Of a DNA stretch of 6,669 nucleotides, positions 6,256 to 6,669 are shown piece after piece (position 1 is the stretch's first letter; every line of letters starts with the position of its first letter). The notes below the pieces were generated by a model. It did no database searches, was not told where the DNA came from, and was given only the letters and a program-made list of their open reading frames with translations. Source of the DNA: an uncultured Veillonella sp. (GTDB lineage Bacteria; Bacillota; Negativicutes; Veillonellales; Veillonellaceae). The stretch is from positions 1 through 6,669 of the forward strand of contig URZS01000060.1 of the NCBI GenBank assembly GCA_900552445.1. Direction: 5' to 3'. The position numbers and the translations under genes are program-made.

Positions 6256-6669
6256 ATGAAACAGAGAGTATATGAGATCCTCTATCGTGAGCTAGTGGAA
6301 AACTATGCGAACAGTAAGGGACGAACGAATACCGCCGATTTTTGGCTAACCATAAGTGCCATATCCTTTGTATATGGTTTAATTACATGCATTACGGGCC
6401 TTGCAAGCTATATACCGTATGGATATCTTTATGCCGTATCTTTAGGTGGGGGCATATTAATTTCCTTATCAATCTTGTTGTGCTTGCCGACGATCATGCT
6501 CATGGCGAGACGATTACGAGACTCTAATAATGATCCGATGTTGATTATTTTACTGTTGGTTCCTATTTTAGGCTGGATTGCTTTATTGTATCTGTTGTGT
6601 AAACGAACATCGCCTATCCAAGAACGACCAGATATATATAACAATGAAGCAAACATAAATAACAATGAA
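6256..6669 (+). CDS. DUF805-like small membrane protein, 3' end cut by window
   Basis: The frame is open from the ATG at 6256 to the last base, 138 codons with no stop, so the gene is incomplete in this window. AGGAG (6247-6251) sits four bases before the ATG. The product has a basic start, GRTNTADFW (22-30), hydrophobic spans at about 31-50, 58-82 and 95-115, RRLRDSNNDP (85-94) between the last two, and LVPILGWIALL (101-111). This order mirrors the DUF805 pattern (GR..R..FW, RRLHD..RSGW, IPIIG) and the protein encoded upstream at 4791, but Arg88 replaces the usual His and the RSGW part is lost. There is no zinc ribbon at the N terminus. The visible tail after residue 127 is Asn/Glu-rich. Its own promoter is likely because a strong terminator separates it from trp. 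Function is unknown; the family call is by motif only. Confidence 0.75.
   Translation, partial: MKQRVYEILYRELVENYANSKGRTNTADFWLTISAISFVYGLITCITGLASYIPYGYLYAVSLGGGILISLSILLCLPTIMLMARRLRDSNNDPMLIILLLVPILGWIALLYLLCKRTSPIQERPDIYNNEANINNNE
6640..6669 (+). repeat. Start of a possible 21-bp coding repeat at the window edge
   Basis: AACAATGAA occurs at 6640-6648 and again at 6661-6669, exactly 21 bases apart and in the same reading frame, with the related AACATAAAT between them. The protein reads NNEANIN then NNE. Only one full unit and nine bases of the next are visible, so this could be a real tandem repeat or a low-complexity tail. Confidence 0.35.

Noticed and set aside
6429..6665. 78-residue minus-strand frame at the right end
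   Set aside because: It overlaps the open + strand frame starting at 6256, which has a ribosome site and DUF805-like motifs.

Overview
The window carries the distal tryptophan biosynthesis genes on the + strand, in the order trpD - trpC/trpF fusion - trpB - trpA. They are followed by a zinc-ribbon/DUF805 membrane protein gene whose ribosome binding site overlaps the trpA stop codon, a strong bidirectional terminator, a structured intergenic region, and the start of a second small DUF805-like membrane protein that runs off the right edge. The genome type is a low-to-mid GC bacterium with strong AGGAGG-type ribosome binding sites. Gene order, a TrpC-TrpF fusion and DUF805 neighbours suggest a Veillonella-like member of the Negativicutes. 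This is an inference from sequence style, not a database match.

Region by region: positions 1-217 hold no convincing gene but are dense in inverted repeats, including a GC-rich 10-bp stem at 68-101 extendable to 14 bp. No T-box sequence and no Trp-rich leader peptide is visible. Positions 218-4781 hold the four trp genes, tightly packed: 3 nt between trpD and trpCF, 42 nt between trpCF and the chosen trpB start, and an 8-nt overlap of trpB and trpA. Together they encode the steps from anthranilate to tryptophan: phosphoribosyl transfer (TrpD), isomerisation (TrpF domain), ring closure (TrpC domain) and the two half-reactions of tryptophan synthase (TrpA and TrpB). The anthranilate synthase genes trpE and trpG are not in the window and may lie upstream or elsewhere.

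Positions 4791-5879 encode a 362-residue protein with a four-cysteine ribbon, a DUF805 membrane module and a long C-terminal soluble domain. It appears to be co-transcribed with trp, and its role is unknown. Positions 5970-6008 form an 18-bp perfect inverted repeat with T-runs on both strands, a plausible end of the operon. Positions 6026-6114 form a second large imperfect inverted repeat with two mutually exclusive folds and micro-ORF signals on both strands. A further DUF805-like gene starts at 6256 and is still open at 6669.

The most noteworthy observations are an in-frame 9-bp tandem repeat (Asp-Ser-Gln x4) inside an insertion in the TrpF domain, the structured leader ahead of trpD, the competing hairpins at 6026-6114, the DUF805 gene coupled to trpA, and a Glu at the TrpA position that is Asp60 in the E. 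coli enzyme. I see no firm evidence for a wholly new biological system in this window.
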